Shown: positions 49,460 through 58,744, counted from the first letter of the stretch. The stretch is DNA of 62,426 nucleotides from Streptococcus sanguinis (GCF_003943735.1 NZ_RJMV01000003.1:41255-103680); one strand, 5' to 3'. The notes: a model not told the origin generated them from the sequence alone. Translations and numbers: made by a program.

Positions 49460-51202
49460 ATGAACCTCATTAGAAAATTAGCCTGGTTTTTTAAGTTGGA
49501 AAAGCGGCGCTATATCATCGGTATCTTGGCCTTATCCTTGGTCAGCGTCTTCAATCTGATACCGCCTAGAGTCATCGGTCAGGTTATTGACCGAATTGCT
49601 AGCAAACATCTGACTTCTCAAGAGCTGCTATTTAATTTGCTGTTGCTGATTGCTTCAGCTTTTATCATGTATGGCCTGCGCTATGTCTGGCGCCTTTATA
49701 TCTTAGGAACGTCCAATAATCTAGGACGGATTCTGCGCTCTCGATTGTTTGAGCACTTTACTCACATGTCTCCCTCTTTTTATCAGAAATATCGGACAGG
49801 GGACTTGATGGCTCATGCGACTAACGATATCAATGCGGTTGTCAGTTTGGCTGGTGGTGGAGTCATGTCAGCTGTGGATGCTTCTATTACAGCTCTGGTG
49901 ACCCTGCTGACTATGTTTTTCGTTTTGGACTGGCGGCTGACTTTGATTGCCATTGTGCCCATGCCTTTCTTGTCGTGGGGCACGGGCTTGATTGGTCGAA
50001 AAAATCATGAAAGTTTTAAGGCTGCTCAAGAGGCATTTTCTGATTTGAATAATAAGGTTCAGGAGAGTGTTTCAGGGATTCGAGTGACCAAGTCCTTTGG
50101 TTATCAGGAAGCTGAGACTCAGTCTTTTGCCAAGACCAATCAGGAAGTCTACGAAAAGAACGTTTTGGCTGCCAAGTACGATTCTCTTTTTGACCCCTTG
50201 GTTTTGCTTTTTATCGGTCTTTCTTATGTTTTGACCTTGATTTTCGGTGGGATTTTTATCTCCCAAGGGCAATTCACCATAGGAGAGTTGGTTACCTTTA
50301 TCACCTATCTGGATATGCTGGTTTGGCCGCTGCAAGCTACAGGCTATCTTTTTAACATCGGCCAGCGAGGGGCTGTTTCTTATGAGCGGATTGAGAAACT
50401 GCTGGCTCAGGAGTCAGATGTCAAGGAAGCTGAACAGCCTCTTTCTCATGCGGAAAATGGTCGATTGGATTATGACATTCAGAAATTTGCTTATGCAGAG
50501 GAGACTAGTTTATCGGATATTCATTTTTCCATTGAGCAGGGACAGACACTGGGAATTGTCGGTCAGACGGGCTCAGGGAAGACCACTCTTCTGCGCTTGC
50601 TGCTGCGGGAGCAGGATATTCAGGAGGGGGCTATCTATCTGAATGGACATGATATCCGGGAGTACCGCCTCAAAGACTTGCGCCGTCTTATCGGCTATGT
50701 ACCACAGGAACAGATGCTCTTTGCTCTGTCCATTCGGGACAATATCCGCTTTGCTAATCCCCAGCTGACAGATAGTCAAGTTTTAGCTGCCGCTCAACTA
50801 TGCGGTGTGTATGAGGATATTCAGGCTATGCCAGAGGGGCTGGATACAGTTGTTGGTGAGCGGGGCTTGTCCTTATCTGGCGGACAGAAGCAGCGCTTAG
50901 CGATGAGTCGGGCTATTATTACCAATCCTGAAATCCTGATTTTGGATGATTCCCTATCGGCTGTCGATGCTAAGACGGAGCACCTGATTTTGGAAAATCT
51001 AAAGTCAGAGCGTGCTGGCAAGACAACCATCATCACAGCTCATCGGCTGTCGGCCTTGGTGCATGCAGACTTGATTTTGGTCATGGAAGAGGGGCGTATC
51101 AAAGAGCGGGGCACCCACCAAGAGCTATTAGAGCAAAAGGGCTGGTATGCTCAGACATACCATAATCAGCAGCTGGCAGAAAGCTTGAAGGAGGAGGATT
51201 AA
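49460..51202 (+). CDS. heterodimeric ABC exporter, subunit with degenerate ATPase site
   Basis: A 580-residue half-transporter: six membrane segments (about 20-300), then an NBD. Walker A is GQTGSGKTTL and the signature LSGGQKQRLAMSRA is canonical, but the residue after Walker B is Asp (ILILDDSLSAVD) instead of Glu. This is the degenerate half typical of LmrC/BmrC/PatA-type pairs that export drugs or peptides. ATG 49460 follows AGGAG; it ends 1 nt before its partner. Confidence 0.9.
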   Translation: MNLIRKLAWFFKLEKRRYIIGILALSLVSVFNLIPPRVIGQVIDRIASKHLTSQELLFNLLLLIASAFIMYGLRYVWRLYILGTSNNLGRILRSRLFEHFTHMSPSFYQKYRTGDLMAHATNDINAVVSLAGGGVMSAVDASITALVTLLTMFFVLDWRLTLIAIVPMPFLSWGTGLIGRKNHESFKAAQEAFSDLNNKVQESVSGIRVTKSFGYQEAETQSFAKTNQEVYEKNVLAAKYDSLFDPLVLLFIGLSYVLTLIFGGIFISQGQFTIGELVTFITYLDMLVWPLQATGYLFNIGQRGAVSYERIEKLLAQESDVKEAEQPLSHAENGRLDYDIQKFAYAEETSLSDIHFSIEQGQTLGIVGQTGSGKTTLLRLLLREQDIQEGAIYLNGHDIREYRLKDLRRLIGYVPQEQMLFALSIRDNIRFANPQLTDSQVLAAAQLCGVYEDIQAMPEGLDTVVGERGLSLSGGQKQRLAMSRAIITNPEILILDDSLSAVDAKTEHLILENLKSERAGKTTIITAHRLSALVHADLILVMEEGRIKERGTHQELLEQKGWYAQTYHNQQLAESLKEED

Positions 51203-51203
51203 T

Positions 51204-52958
51204 ATGAAAAAGAAAGCAACTTTTCATCGCCTCCTAGGCTATATGTGGCGCTATAGGATAGTAAGCAGCATGGCCTTGACCTTCATCCTGCTGACGACTC
51301 TGGTCACAACAGCATTGCCGCTCTTGGCTCGCTATTTTATTGATCAGTTTATCGGCCGTAATCAAGCTTGGGCAGGTCTGCCTTTGCTGGCTCTTTACTA
51401 TGGTCTTTTCCTCTTGCGGGTAATTTTTACTTTCTTGGGAAAGTATTTCTTTGCGCGTGTGGCTCAAAGTGTGGTTCGGGACTTGCGACAGGAAAGCTTT
51501 GCCAATATCCAGCGTCTGGAAATGGCTTATTTTGACAGGACGCCAGCTGGTGCTATCGTTTCCCGTCTGACTAATGATACTCAGGCAGTCGCAGATATGT
51601 TCAGTGAGATTTTTTCTAATTTTTTGAGCTCCTTGCTGATTCTAGTTGTTACTTTGAGCGCTATGTTTGCCCTCAACTGGCAATTGACCCTGATGATTGC
51701 TCTCTTTTTGCCTCTGATGGTAGCCTCTATCTTGCTCTATCAGCATTTATCCAATCGGCAGCTCAAGCAGGTCCGGAATAAACTCAGCGATTTGAATGTC
51801 AAGCTATCTGAGAGTATTGAAGGGATGCGGATTATTCAGGCTTTTGGGCAAGAGAAGCGTTTGCTGCGGGAATTTGAAGAAATTAACGGTCAGCATTTAG
51901 GCTTTACTAATCGCTACCTCAATATCAACAGTCTCTTTCTGAGACCGGCTATGTCCCTGCTGAAAATCTTGGCTTATGGGGTTATTCTGACATACTTTGG
52001 CTTGACTTGGCAAGTGGCGGGTATTACGGCAGGTATTATGTATGCCTTTATCCAGTATGTTAATCAGCTTTTTAATCCCTTGATAGATGTCATGCAGAAT
52101 TACTCTGTTTTACAGACCTCTATGGTTGCTGCGGAGCGGGTTTTTGAAATCATGGACCGCACTGACTACGAGCCTGAGCAGGCTAATCTAGACTTGCAAA
52201 TTCAGGATGGCAGTATTGAATTCAAGCATGTTTCCTTTTCCTATGATGGAAAGCGTGATGTTTTACAGGATATCTCCTTTTCCGTCAAAAAAGGCCAGAC
52301 GATTGCCTTTGTTGGCTCGACTGGCTCTGGCAAGTCCTCTATTATCAATCTTTTCCTGCGTTTTTATGAGTTTGAGCGGGGGCAAATTTTGATTGATGGC
52401 CGTGATATTAAAGACTATAGTCAGGCGGAGCTGCGGCGAAAGATTGGACTTGTTTTGCAGGATCCCTTCCTTTATCACGGTACCGTTGCTTCCAATATCC
52501 AGCTTTACCAAGAGCAGCTGACACGAGAAGAAATTATAGAAGCGGCTAAGTTTGTAGATGCTCATGGCTTTATCAGTCAGCTCCCTCAAGGCTATGATTC
52601 CCCTGTGACTGAGCGGGGAGCGACTTTTTCCAGTGGTCAGCGGCAGCTTCTAGCCTTTGCCAGAACCATCGCCACCAAGCCTAAAATCTTGATTTTGGAT
52701 GAGGCGACAGCCAATATTGATTCGGAGACAGAGGAGTTGATTCAAGCCTCACTGAGAAAAATGCGGCGGGGTCGGACAACCATTGCCATTGCCCACCGTC
52801 TGTCTACTATTCAGGATGCTGATTGCATCTATGTCTTAGATAAGGGCCGCATTATCGAATCCGGCAGCCACGAAGAATTGTTAGCACAGGATGGCACCTA
52901 TAAGAAAATGTACCAACTTCAGGCTGGGATGATGGGGTCTCGAAAAGCCTGTTTATAA
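51204..52958 (+). CDS. heterodimeric ABC exporter, catalytic partner
   Basis: A 584-residue half-transporter. Six membrane segments and an NBD with Walker A GSTGSGKSSI, an altered signature FSSGQRQLLAFA and a normal Walker B with Glu (ILILDEATANID). The altered signature completes the degenerate site with the partner, and the partner LSGGQ completes the active one. GGAGGAGG precedes the ATG within the stop region of the first gene. Confidence 0.9.
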   Translation: MKKKATFHRLLGYMWRYRIVSSMALTFILLTTLVTTALPLLARYFIDQFIGRNQAWAGLPLLALYYGLFLLRVIFTFLGKYFFARVAQSVVRDLRQESFANIQRLEMAYFDRTPAGAIVSRLTNDTQAVADMFSEIFSNFLSSLLILVVTLSAMFALNWQLTLMIALFLPLMVASILLYQHLSNRQLKQVRNKLSDLNVKLSESIEGMRIIQAFGQEKRLLREFEEINGQHLGFTNRYLNINSLFLRPAMSLLKILAYGVILTYFGLTWQVAGITAGIMYAFIQYVNQLFNPLIDVMQNYSVLQTSMVAAERVFEIMDRTDYEPEQANLDLQIQDGSIEFKHVSFSYDGKRDVLQDISFSVKKGQTIAFVGSTGSGKSSIINLFLRFYEFERGQILIDGRDIKDYSQAELRRKIGLVLQDPFLYHGTVASNIQLYQEQLTREEIIEAAKFVDAHGFISQLPQGYDSPVTERGATFSSGQRQLLAFARTIATKPKILILDEATANIDSETEELIQASLRKMRRGRTTIAIAHRLSTIQDADCIYVLDKGRIIESGSHEELLAQDGTYKKMYQLQAGMMGSRKACL

Positions 52959-52992
52959 ATAAAAGGTGTAGAATTCATTTGGAATTCTACAC

Positions 52993-54267
52993 CTATTTTA
53001 AATAGTCTTTTAGTTTCTCTACATTTTCTTCTAAGTTTTCATAAGGAAGCTTAGCATACTGGTAAGGGCAGCTAGCAAGGTAGCTCTGTTCAAAGAAGTC
53101 AAGCGGCAGGCTGCTGTGTTTGAGAGCACTGACGGAAGGAAGTGACCTTAAGTCTAGTAGAATACCGTCCTTGGTCAGATAGCTGGCTAGCGGCAGCTGA
53201 GCTTGCTCCAGTAGTATCTGGGCTTTTCTTGCTTCCTCTTCTTGCAGCTGCAGCAGCGCCAGCCTATTTTTTTCAAACATGAGACTGTCGATATAGAGCG
53301 ATAGAGCCTTCTGCATGATGAGGTTGCTGTCGTAGTCCACGGCACTTTTGTAAGCGATAAAGGTCTTTTGAATCTGGGGCGGAAGGAGCAGGGCAGTAAT
53401 CCTCAAGGCTGGGAAAAGGCTGGTTGAAAAGGACTTGATGTAGATGACTCGCTGGCTATTGTCTAGATAATGAAAGGTTAGCTCCCGCCGGCTATCAAAG
53501 TCTGATAGATAGTCATCTTCTACGATATAGACATCATAGAGCTGGGCTAGTCGAAGAATCTCTTCCTTGTCCTGCCGACTGTAGGAGTGTCCCAAGGGAT
53601 AGTGAAAACGCGGAATAGTGTAGAAAAACTTGATCTTTTCGCTTTGAAAAATCCTCTCAAGTTCTTGCAAATTAATACCTTGTGGAGTTCTTTCAATGGT
53701 TTCATAAGGAAGTTTTTGTGCTAGCAGAAGATCATTAATCCGATGGTAGGTCGGCTGCTCCACCAGTATATGCTCTTTTTGGTTGGGAAATTCAATCTGT
53801 GAAAGGATATAGAGAGCCTGCTGGGTGCCGGAAGTCAGTACCAACTGATCCCTAGAAGCATAGACAGCAGAGTCCAGCATTAGCTTTTGCACAGAGCGAC
53901 GTAAATCCTCCAGTCCTTCCTGCTGAGGGTAATAGTTGAAGAGATAATTTTCCCGGCCAATCAGAGTTTCATTTACACAGAGGCGGAAATCCTCGTAGGC
54001 TTGGTGGCGGTCATCCCTCACAGGTAGCTCCAAATCCTGCTTTTCTTCCTGAGCATTCTCCAGTACATAGTAGCCGCTTTTGGGAACGGCATAGATGTAC
54101 TTCTGATATTTGAGCTCAATCAGAGCCTTCTGCGCAGTATCCTTACTGCAGTGATAACGCTCTGCCAGCTTGCGGACAGAAGGGATTTTCTGACCAGTAG
54201 CCAGTTTTCCCTCTTTAATATCCTTAGTAATCTTATCAACGATGCGTTGGTATTTTGCTTTAACCAT
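52993..54267 (-). CDS. MocR-type (PdxR-like) regulator
   Basis: A 424-residue protein. Residues 1-70 are a GntR winged HTH (KIPSVRKLAERYHCSKDTAQKAL), the rest an aminotransferase-like domain. The PLP lysine is in IYIKSFSTSLFPALR. MocR proteins of this kind sense pyridoxal phosphate and control vitamin B6 salvage. It is divergent from the pyridoxal kinase gene, the classical arrangement. ATG 54267 (MVKAKYQRI) is the family-like start; longer versions begin at 54300 or 54339 but extend into the intergenic operator. Confidence 0.88.
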   Translation of the reverse strand: MVKAKYQRIVDKITKDIKEGKLATGQKIPSVRKLAERYHCSKDTAQKALIELKYQKYIYAVPKSGYYVLENAQEEKQDLELPVRDDRHQAYEDFRLCVNETLIGRENYLFNYYPQQEGLEDLRRSVQKLMLDSAVYASRDQLVLTSGTQQALYILSQIEFPNQKEHILVEQPTYHRINDLLLAQKLPYETIERTPQGINLQELERIFQSEKIKFFYTIPRFHYPLGHSYSRQDKEEILRLAQLYDVYIVEDDYLSDFDSRRELTFHYLDNSQRVIYIKSFSTSLFPALRITALLLPPQIQKTFIAYKSAVDYDSNLIMQKALSLYIDSLMFEKNRLALLQLQEEEARKAQILLEQAQLPLASYLTKDGILLDLRSLPSVSALKHSSLPLDFFEQSYLASCPYQYAKLPYENLEENVEKLKDYLK

Positions 54268-54300
54268 AAAACTGTCCCCATACAGATTTGATTTTTTCAT

Positions 54301-54330
54301 ATTGTAACTCATTTTGAGATATTTTACAAT
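54301..54330 (+). promoter_or_regulatory. pdxK promoter inside a long inverted repeat
   Basis: TTGTAA (54302-54307) and TACAAT (54325-54330) are 17 nt apart. ATTGTAA (54301-54307) and TTACAAT (54324-54330) are perfect inverted copies, so both promoter boxes are operator half-sites. Between them CTCA-TTT-TGAG is another palindrome. It is the obvious target for the divergent MocR regulator. Confidence 0.65.
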
Positions 54331-54351
54331 AGAGAGCAAGTAGGAGGAGTC

Positions 54352-55218
54352 ATGAAAACAAAAACAGTCATTCTGGCCACAGATATTTCTGGCTTAGGTA
54401 AGGTTGCCGCAACAGCTGCCTTGCCGCTCTTTGCAATTTGCCAGCTAGAAGTCGCCCTGTTGCCAACCATGATTTTGTCGTCCCATACAGGCGGTTTTTC
54501 AAACATCCATATAGATGATTACACGCATGGGATGCTTGCTTTTTTAAAACAATGGCAGAGCTTGGAGTTCGACTTTTCAGCTCTGATAACTGGATATTTG
54601 AAGTCTGATGTTCAGGTGGAAAATTTGCTGCGCTTTAAAGAGGAAAAAAGCTTGCCCCTTATCGTGGATCCTATCATGGGGGACAAGGGAACTTTTTATC
54701 AGGGATTTTCAGATGCCCATCTAGGCCATATGCGTCGCCTCTGCCAACATGCCGATTTGGTTCTGCCTAATTTGACGGAAGCTTGTTTGTTATTGGAAGA
54801 ACCCTACGAAGAGAGTTTATCAGAAGATAGATGGGAGAACTACTGCAAACGTTTGGCTGAGTTAGGACCGAGCAAGGTCTTGCTGACTGGCTTGCCCATG
54901 AAAGAGAATCAGATTGGTGTGGCCTATTTTGATGCGGCAACAGAGGAGTTTAACCTCTTTTCTAGTCCAGCTCTGTCCCAGCAATTTTTTGGAACGGGTG
55001 ATATATTGACGACACTTGTAGCTGCGGCTTTTGTTCAGGGGGTCGACATCAAGCAAGCCCTGCCGGTGATTTTGAAGTTTATTGAAAAGAGCTTGGTACT
55101 TAGCTTTAAAGAGCAAATAGATCCAAAGAAGGGCGTTTTTTACCAGCCCTACCTAGGAGAGCTTTTCGCTGATTTTCAAGCCTTAATGGAGGAAAAAGAT
55201 GAAGAAACCAACACTTGA
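54352..55218 (+). CDS. pdxK: pyridoxal/pyridoxamine kinase
   Basis: A 288-residue ribokinase-fold enzyme of the PdxY/PdxK group. Anion-hole and catalytic Asp lie in FFGTGDILTTLV; LPTMILSSHTGGF and DPIMGDKGTFY are the substrate and ATP blocks. It phosphorylates B6 vitamers to make PLP. AGGAGGAG is 6 nt upstream of the ATG. It overlaps the transporter gene by 20 nt. Confidence 0.88.
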   Translation: MKTKTVILATDISGLGKVAATAALPLFAICQLEVALLPTMILSSHTGGFSNIHIDDYTHGMLAFLKQWQSLEFDFSALITGYLKSDVQVENLLRFKEEKSLPLIVDPIMGDKGTFYQGFSDAHLGHMRRLCQHADLVLPNLTEACLLLEEPYEESLSEDRWENYCKRLAELGPSKVLLTGLPMKENQIGVAYFDAATEEFNLFSSPALSQQFFGTGDILTTLVAAAFVQGVDIKQALPVILKFIEKSLVLSFKEQIDPKKGVFYQPYLGELFADFQALMEEKDEETNT

Positions 55219-55798
55219 TTTGCAAACCTTAACCATGATTAGTTTATTTGCTGCTTTGATATTTTTGAGCATTCAGTTTTTTAAAATTCCTGTCGGAGCT
55301 CAGTTTATTCACTTTGGAAATGCACTGGTGGTAGTGGGCTGTCTGATTTTTGGCAGTAAACTAGGTTTTTTAGCGGCTGCTATTGGACTGGGAATATTTG
55401 ACTTGCTGAATGGTTACGCCGCGGAAATCCCAATCATCTTGTTAGAAGCACTTGCGGTGGCCGTGGTAATTCATTTTATGTATGAAGAACTTTTTCAGAG
55501 AAAGGATAAGCTAAGAAATATTCTTGTGACAGCAGTAGCCGCAGCTTTGGTGAAGATTGTGCTTAATATCCTCAAGTACACTCTGACAGGAACACTGTTT
55601 GGCGGGAGTAGTTTACCAGCAGCCTTTTTGCTGGCAGTAGCTAAGATTACTGGTACATTTGGCTCCAGTCTAGCCACAGTTATCGCCGTCCCAATCTTAT
55701 ATCCAATCTTTCAGCAAGTCAGAAAAGCTCACAAGCACAGAGGGCCACTGAAAAGCAAGGATAAATCAATAAATAGCATAAAAAAAGAAACTGTCTGA
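55199..55798 (+). CDS. ECF transporter S component, probably vitamin B6
   Basis: A 199-residue membrane protein with six segments. The N-terminal motif (AALIFLSIQFFKIPVG) and internal ALVKIVLNI-type helices fit the S components that give ECF transporters specificity. Placement after pdxK and opposite a MocR regulator points to pyridoxine or pyridoxal as the ligand; the energising module is encoded elsewhere. Its stop is inside the terminator stem. Confidence 0.8.
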   Translation: MKKPTLDLQTLTMISLFAALIFLSIQFFKIPVGAQFIHFGNALVVVGCLIFGSKLGFLAAAIGLGIFDLLNGYAAEIPIILLEALAVAVVIHFMYEELFQRKDKLRNILVTAVAAALVKIVLNILKYTLTGTLFGGSSLPAAFLLAVAKITGTFGSSLATVIAVPILYPIFQQVRKAHKHRGPLKSKDKSINSIKKETV

Positions 55799-55817
55799 AA
55801 ATCCTCAGACGGTTTTT
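55788..55817 (+). terminator. intrinsic terminator of the B6 operon
   Basis: AAACTGTCTGA-AAATCC-TCAGACGGTTT followed by TTG. The TGA stop of the S component gene (55796-55798) is part of the stem. Confidence 0.8.
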
Positions 55818-55828
55818 GTGTATTTGTC

Positions 55829-56476
55829 TTACATAAAGTATACGATAGCCAGATACTGCAGAGCAGAGGCTGCTAGAATGAAAAGATGCCAAATCATGTG
55901 GAAGTAGGGCTTCTTTTGAGCATAGAAGCCAGCTCCTACAGTATAGCAGAGGCCACCAGCCAGCATGAGTCCCCAGAAGACTGGTCCGGTCTGACCGATA
56001 ATCTGCGGAATGATAAAGACCACCAGCCAGCCCATAATCAAATAGAGAGCTAAGCTGAATTTTTCATTGACCTTCTTAGCGAAAATCTTATATAGAATGC
56101 CAAAGATGGTCGTGCCCCACTGGATAGCAATGATGAGATAGCCAAACCAGTTATTCATCAGCGACAGCACGACTGGCGTGTAGCTGCCAGCGATGGCGAT
56201 GTAAATCATGGAGTGGTCAATAATGCGCAAGATATACTTGTGGGTCGAGCCATAGGACATAGAATGGTAGACTGTTGAGGAGAGGAACATGAGAAAGAGG
56301 CTGATAACAAAGATAGAAGTTCCGACAGCAGCCACCAAGCCGTGCCCTTCATAGCTATAAATGGCTGAGATAGGCAGCAGAATCAGCATCAGAACAGCTC
56401 CTACCGCATGGGTAACAGCGTTGGCGATTTCCTCTCCGAAGGATAGTTTTTTACTGAGTTTAAGCGCGTAGTTCAA
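55829..56476 (-). CDS. hemolysin III / PAQR-family membrane protein
   Basis: A 215-residue seven-helix protein. AVTHAVGAVLMLIL, STVYHSMS and the late YFHMIWHLFIL block carry the zinc-binding His/Ser/Asp set of the PAQR hydrolase superfamily. A TTG start at 56476 is preferred: AGGAGG on the minus strand lies about 10 nt upstream, while the ATG at 56494 falls just before that site. It overlaps the end of the DUF1836 gene by 17 nt. Confidence 0.85.
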   Translation of the reverse strand: MNYALKLSKKLSFGEEIANAVTHAVGAVLMLILLPISAIYSYEGHGLVAAVGTSIFVISLFLMFLSSTVYHSMSYGSTHKYILRIIDHSMIYIAIAGSYTPVVLSLMNNWFGYLIIAIQWGTTIFGILYKIFAKKVNEKFSLALYLIMGWLVVFIIPQIIGQTGPVFWGLMLAGGLCYTVGAGFYAQKKPYFHMIWHLFILAASALQYLAIVYFM

Positions 56477-56921
56477 GATTTTCTTCCTCCTCATTTGGTA
56501 CTTGGATTAGGGATAAGGTCTTTTGATAGAGTTTGACTGTCTGGCAGGCAGTGGAAATGATGGGTGCCACCTCTAGCTTGCTTCCGTTCATATAGTCTAC
56601 AAAGTCGTCATAGAGTTCTCGCGAATCTGCTTCTTTATGCAGCATATTTAAAGTAGCTGAAATTTCCTGGATAGAAAAGACCGTTTTTAAGGTCGTAATG
56701 GCAATCAAGCGTGCTACCTGACGACGTTGATATTTTTTTTTGACCGGTTTAGCAATATAGCCATGCTTGACATAGTTGTTAATCATAGAAGCGGTCAGTC
56801 CCTTGTCAGCAGCTGAAATAGAAGAGCCACAGACATTGTTTACATAGAGCAGGACCTGGTCCAAATATAGCTCCAGATCTGGTAATTCGTCCCACTTGGG
56901 AAAAACTTGTTGAGTGTTCAA
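56460..56921 (-). CDS. DUF1836 protein, MerR-like HTH
   Basis: A 153-residue protein with a MerR-like N-terminal region: TASMINNYVKHGYIAKP is the recognition segment of a winged HTH and KKYQRRQVARLIAI the wing and next helix. The family DUF1836 is uncharacterised but looks regulatory. The start is TTG at 56921; no in-frame ATG is near. The upstream palindrome suggests autoregulation. It is cotranscribed with hemolysin III. Confidence 0.8.
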   Translation of the reverse strand: MNTQQVFPKWDELPDLELYLDQVLLYVNNVCGSSISAADKGLTASMINNYVKHGYIAKPVKKKYQRRQVARLIAITTLKTVFSIQEISATLNMLHKEADSRELYDDFVDYMNGSKLEVAPIISTACQTVKLYQKTLSLIQVPNEEEENLELRA

Positions 56922-56938
56922 ATCTTTATCACTTTCTT

Positions 56939-56986
56939 ATCTAGTCCTTATAACTAGATGATAACATCTCTGTAAATCAAAGTCAA
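56939..56986 (-). promoter_or_regulatory. DUF1836 promoter with palindromic operator
   Basis: On the minus strand TTGACT (56986-56981), 17 nt, TATCAT (56963-56958). A perfect inverted repeat ATCTAGT-CCTTATA-ACTAGAT (56939-56959) covers the -10 end and start site. Confidence 0.65.
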
Positions 56987-57006
56987 GCAAAAAATAGAAT
57001 GTCCCA

Positions 57007-57023
57007 TTGAAATTTGATATAAT
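57007..57023 (+). promoter_or_regulatory. extended -10 promoter of the VanZ-like gene
   Basis: TGA-TATAAT (57015-57023) ends 27 nt before the ATG. TTGAAA at 57007 is too close to serve as a -35. Confidence 0.55.
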
Positions 57024-57050
57024 CTTAAAAAGAAGAAAGGGAGGTTTCAG

Positions 57051-57635
57051 ATGAAAAAACAAATAATCTTTGATATGGCAGCCTTCCTAGGCAGTCTGAT
57101 TTTTTGGTCTTGGCTCTATATGCGCTTTTTTTATGCCTATGTAGCCGTCGTCTTTTACAAGAATCAGCCAGAGTGGAACCTGCTGATACCAGCTTCTATC
57201 ATCCTGACTCTGACAGCTATTAGCTCGCTTTTTATTCGCGGCCTCTATAGTCGGCACATTCCTCGTTGGCTGGTACTAGCCAGTTACACCCTCTATTTTC
57301 TCATTCTATTCTATGCCCTCTTTTTGAAAAATATCGGCAGGCAGGGCTTCAGTCTGGACCTGCAGTCTTTTACCTATAATTGGATTTATGGAGATAAGCT
57401 GGTACCCACCATGAATATCATTATGTTCATTCCGCTGGGCTTTCTCTGCAAGCTGTCATGGAAACATTTAGCTTATTTTACCTTGGCTATCAGTCTGGTT
57501 GAGGGGAGCCAGTATCTCTTTCATCTTGGCATTTTTGACTTGGGTGATATCCTGACTAATCTGCTAGGATTCATTATCGGCACCTATCTACTAGAGACAG
57601 CCTTGGGTAAATGGGTTGTCCGTCATATTCACTAA
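57051..57635 (+). CDS. VanZ-family membrane protein
   Basis: A 194-residue protein with about five membrane segments. The VanZ-like core is TMNIIMFIPLGFLCKL followed by SLVEGSQYLFHLGIFDLGDILTN split across two helices. VanZ-like proteins lower susceptibility to lipoglycopeptides in some streptococci and enterococci; the biochemical role is unknown. AAGAAAGGGAGG precedes the ATG. Confidence 0.85.
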   Translation: MKKQIIFDMAAFLGSLIFWSWLYMRFFYAYVAVVFYKNQPEWNLLIPASIILTLTAISSLFIRGLYSRHIPRWLVLASYTLYFLILFYALFLKNIGRQGFSLDLQSFTYNWIYGDKLVPTMNIIMFIPLGFLCKLSWKHLAYFTLAISLVEGSQYLFHLGIFDLGDILTNLLGFIIGTYLLETALGKWVVRHIH

Positions 57636-57651
57636 ATGAAAGAAGGAAACT

Positions 57652-58380
57652 ATGAAAATTCTTATCCCAACTGCCAAAGAGTTGAATCTAACTGCTCCAT
57701 CTGCAATCCCTAATCCATTTTCAGCACAAACTCAGGCTGTGTTGGATGAGTTGGCAACCATGTCAGTAGCTGACTTGGCATCATTTTATAAAATCTCCCC
57801 AGAAAGAGCGGAGGTAGAGTGGCAAGCCATTCAGGCTTTGCGAGAAGGAACTGCGCAGCATGCTCCAGCACTTTATCTTTTTGATGGCCTCATGTACCGC
57901 CATATCAAGAGGCAGGACCATACCAAGGAGGAAAGTCAGTATATCGAGAAGCATCTTGCTATCACAACGGCGCTTTACGGTGTTATCCCAGCCCTGGAGC
58001 CCATAGCGCCCCATCGCTTGGACTTTATGATGCCACTCAAGCTAGATGGGAAGAGTCTCAAGGCATTTTGGAAAGAAGCTTATGACCAAGCTCTGGCAGA
58101 AGATGAGATGATTTTCTCCCTCCTGTCCAGCGAGTTTGAAACAGTCTTTTCCAAGGAAATTCGCCAGCGCATGATAGGCTTCAAGTTTCTGGAAAACCGA
58201 GGCGGCAAGCTAAAAGTCCATTCGACCATTTCTAAAAAAGCGCGTGGTGAGTTTTTAACAACTCTAATAACTAACCAAGTAACAGAAGTCGAACAGATGA
58301 AGAAATTAAGCTTTGCTGGCTTTACTTACCGACCTGACCTGTCCAGTGACCAAGAGTTGGTTTATATCAAGGAAGTATGA
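57652..58380 (+). CDS. yaaA: peroxide stress protein YaaA
   Basis: A 242-residue YaaA/DUF328 protein: MKILIPTAKELN, ALYLFDGLMYRHIKR and the late ARGEFLTTLITNQV block are conserved. In E. coli it lowers free iron during peroxide stress; its fold resembles a DNA-binding DNA-glycosylase-like fold. It follows the VanZ-like gene by 16 nt. This is relevant to an H2O2-producing oral streptococcus. Confidence 0.9.
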   Translation: MKILIPTAKELNLTAPSAIPNPFSAQTQAVLDELATMSVADLASFYKISPERAEVEWQAIQALREGTAQHAPALYLFDGLMYRHIKRQDHTKEESQYIEKHLAITTALYGVIPALEPIAPHRLDFMMPLKLDGKSLKAFWKEAYDQALAEDEMIFSLLSSEFETVFSKEIRQRMIGFKFLENRGGKLKVHSTISKKARGEFLTTLITNQVTEVEQMKKLSFAGFTYRPDLSSDQELVYIKEV

Positions 58381-58471
58381 AAAGGAAGAATCGGCTTTTG
58401 TAATATCTACGTAATATTCTCGTTATAAAATTGTTATAAAATAAATGACGTTTCTAAGGAGTTTCAGAACT

Positions 58472-58744
58472 ATGGGAAAAATCAAGTCGGATACTATTTC
58501 CGCTCAGAATGCTATCAGTGAATTGGTTGGGGTAGATACAAGCGACAAGCAAAATCAGCAGGTGGAGTTTAGCTATACTACTGAGATTGCTGGGATGGAA
58601 GCAGGCCGTCAGGCATGCAATCAAATGCTGCAGGCTGTCAGTGACTTTAGCGCAGCTGTTTTGGCTCAGGCTAATAAATTTCCTGATATAGCTTATAAAA
58701 TTGAAAAGCGTGATGTAGAGCAGGCACAACGTTGGAGCAACTGA
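58472..58744 (+). CDS. LXG-associated helical protein 1 (DUF3130/TIGR04197 type)
   Basis: A 90-residue all-alpha protein of WXG100-like size. IKSDTISAQNAISELVG and the central hairpin fit the DUF3130 family, which pairs with LXG effectors (Lap1) and guides them to the type VIIb secretion machine. ATG 58472 is 10 nt after AAGGAG; upstream in-frame codons lack a ribosome site. The stop overlaps the next start (TGATG). Confidence 0.82.
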   Translation: MGKIKSDTISAQNAISELVGVDTSDKQNQQVEFSYTTEIAGMEAGRQACNQMLQAVSDFSAAVLAQANKFPDIAYKIEKRDVEQAQRWSN

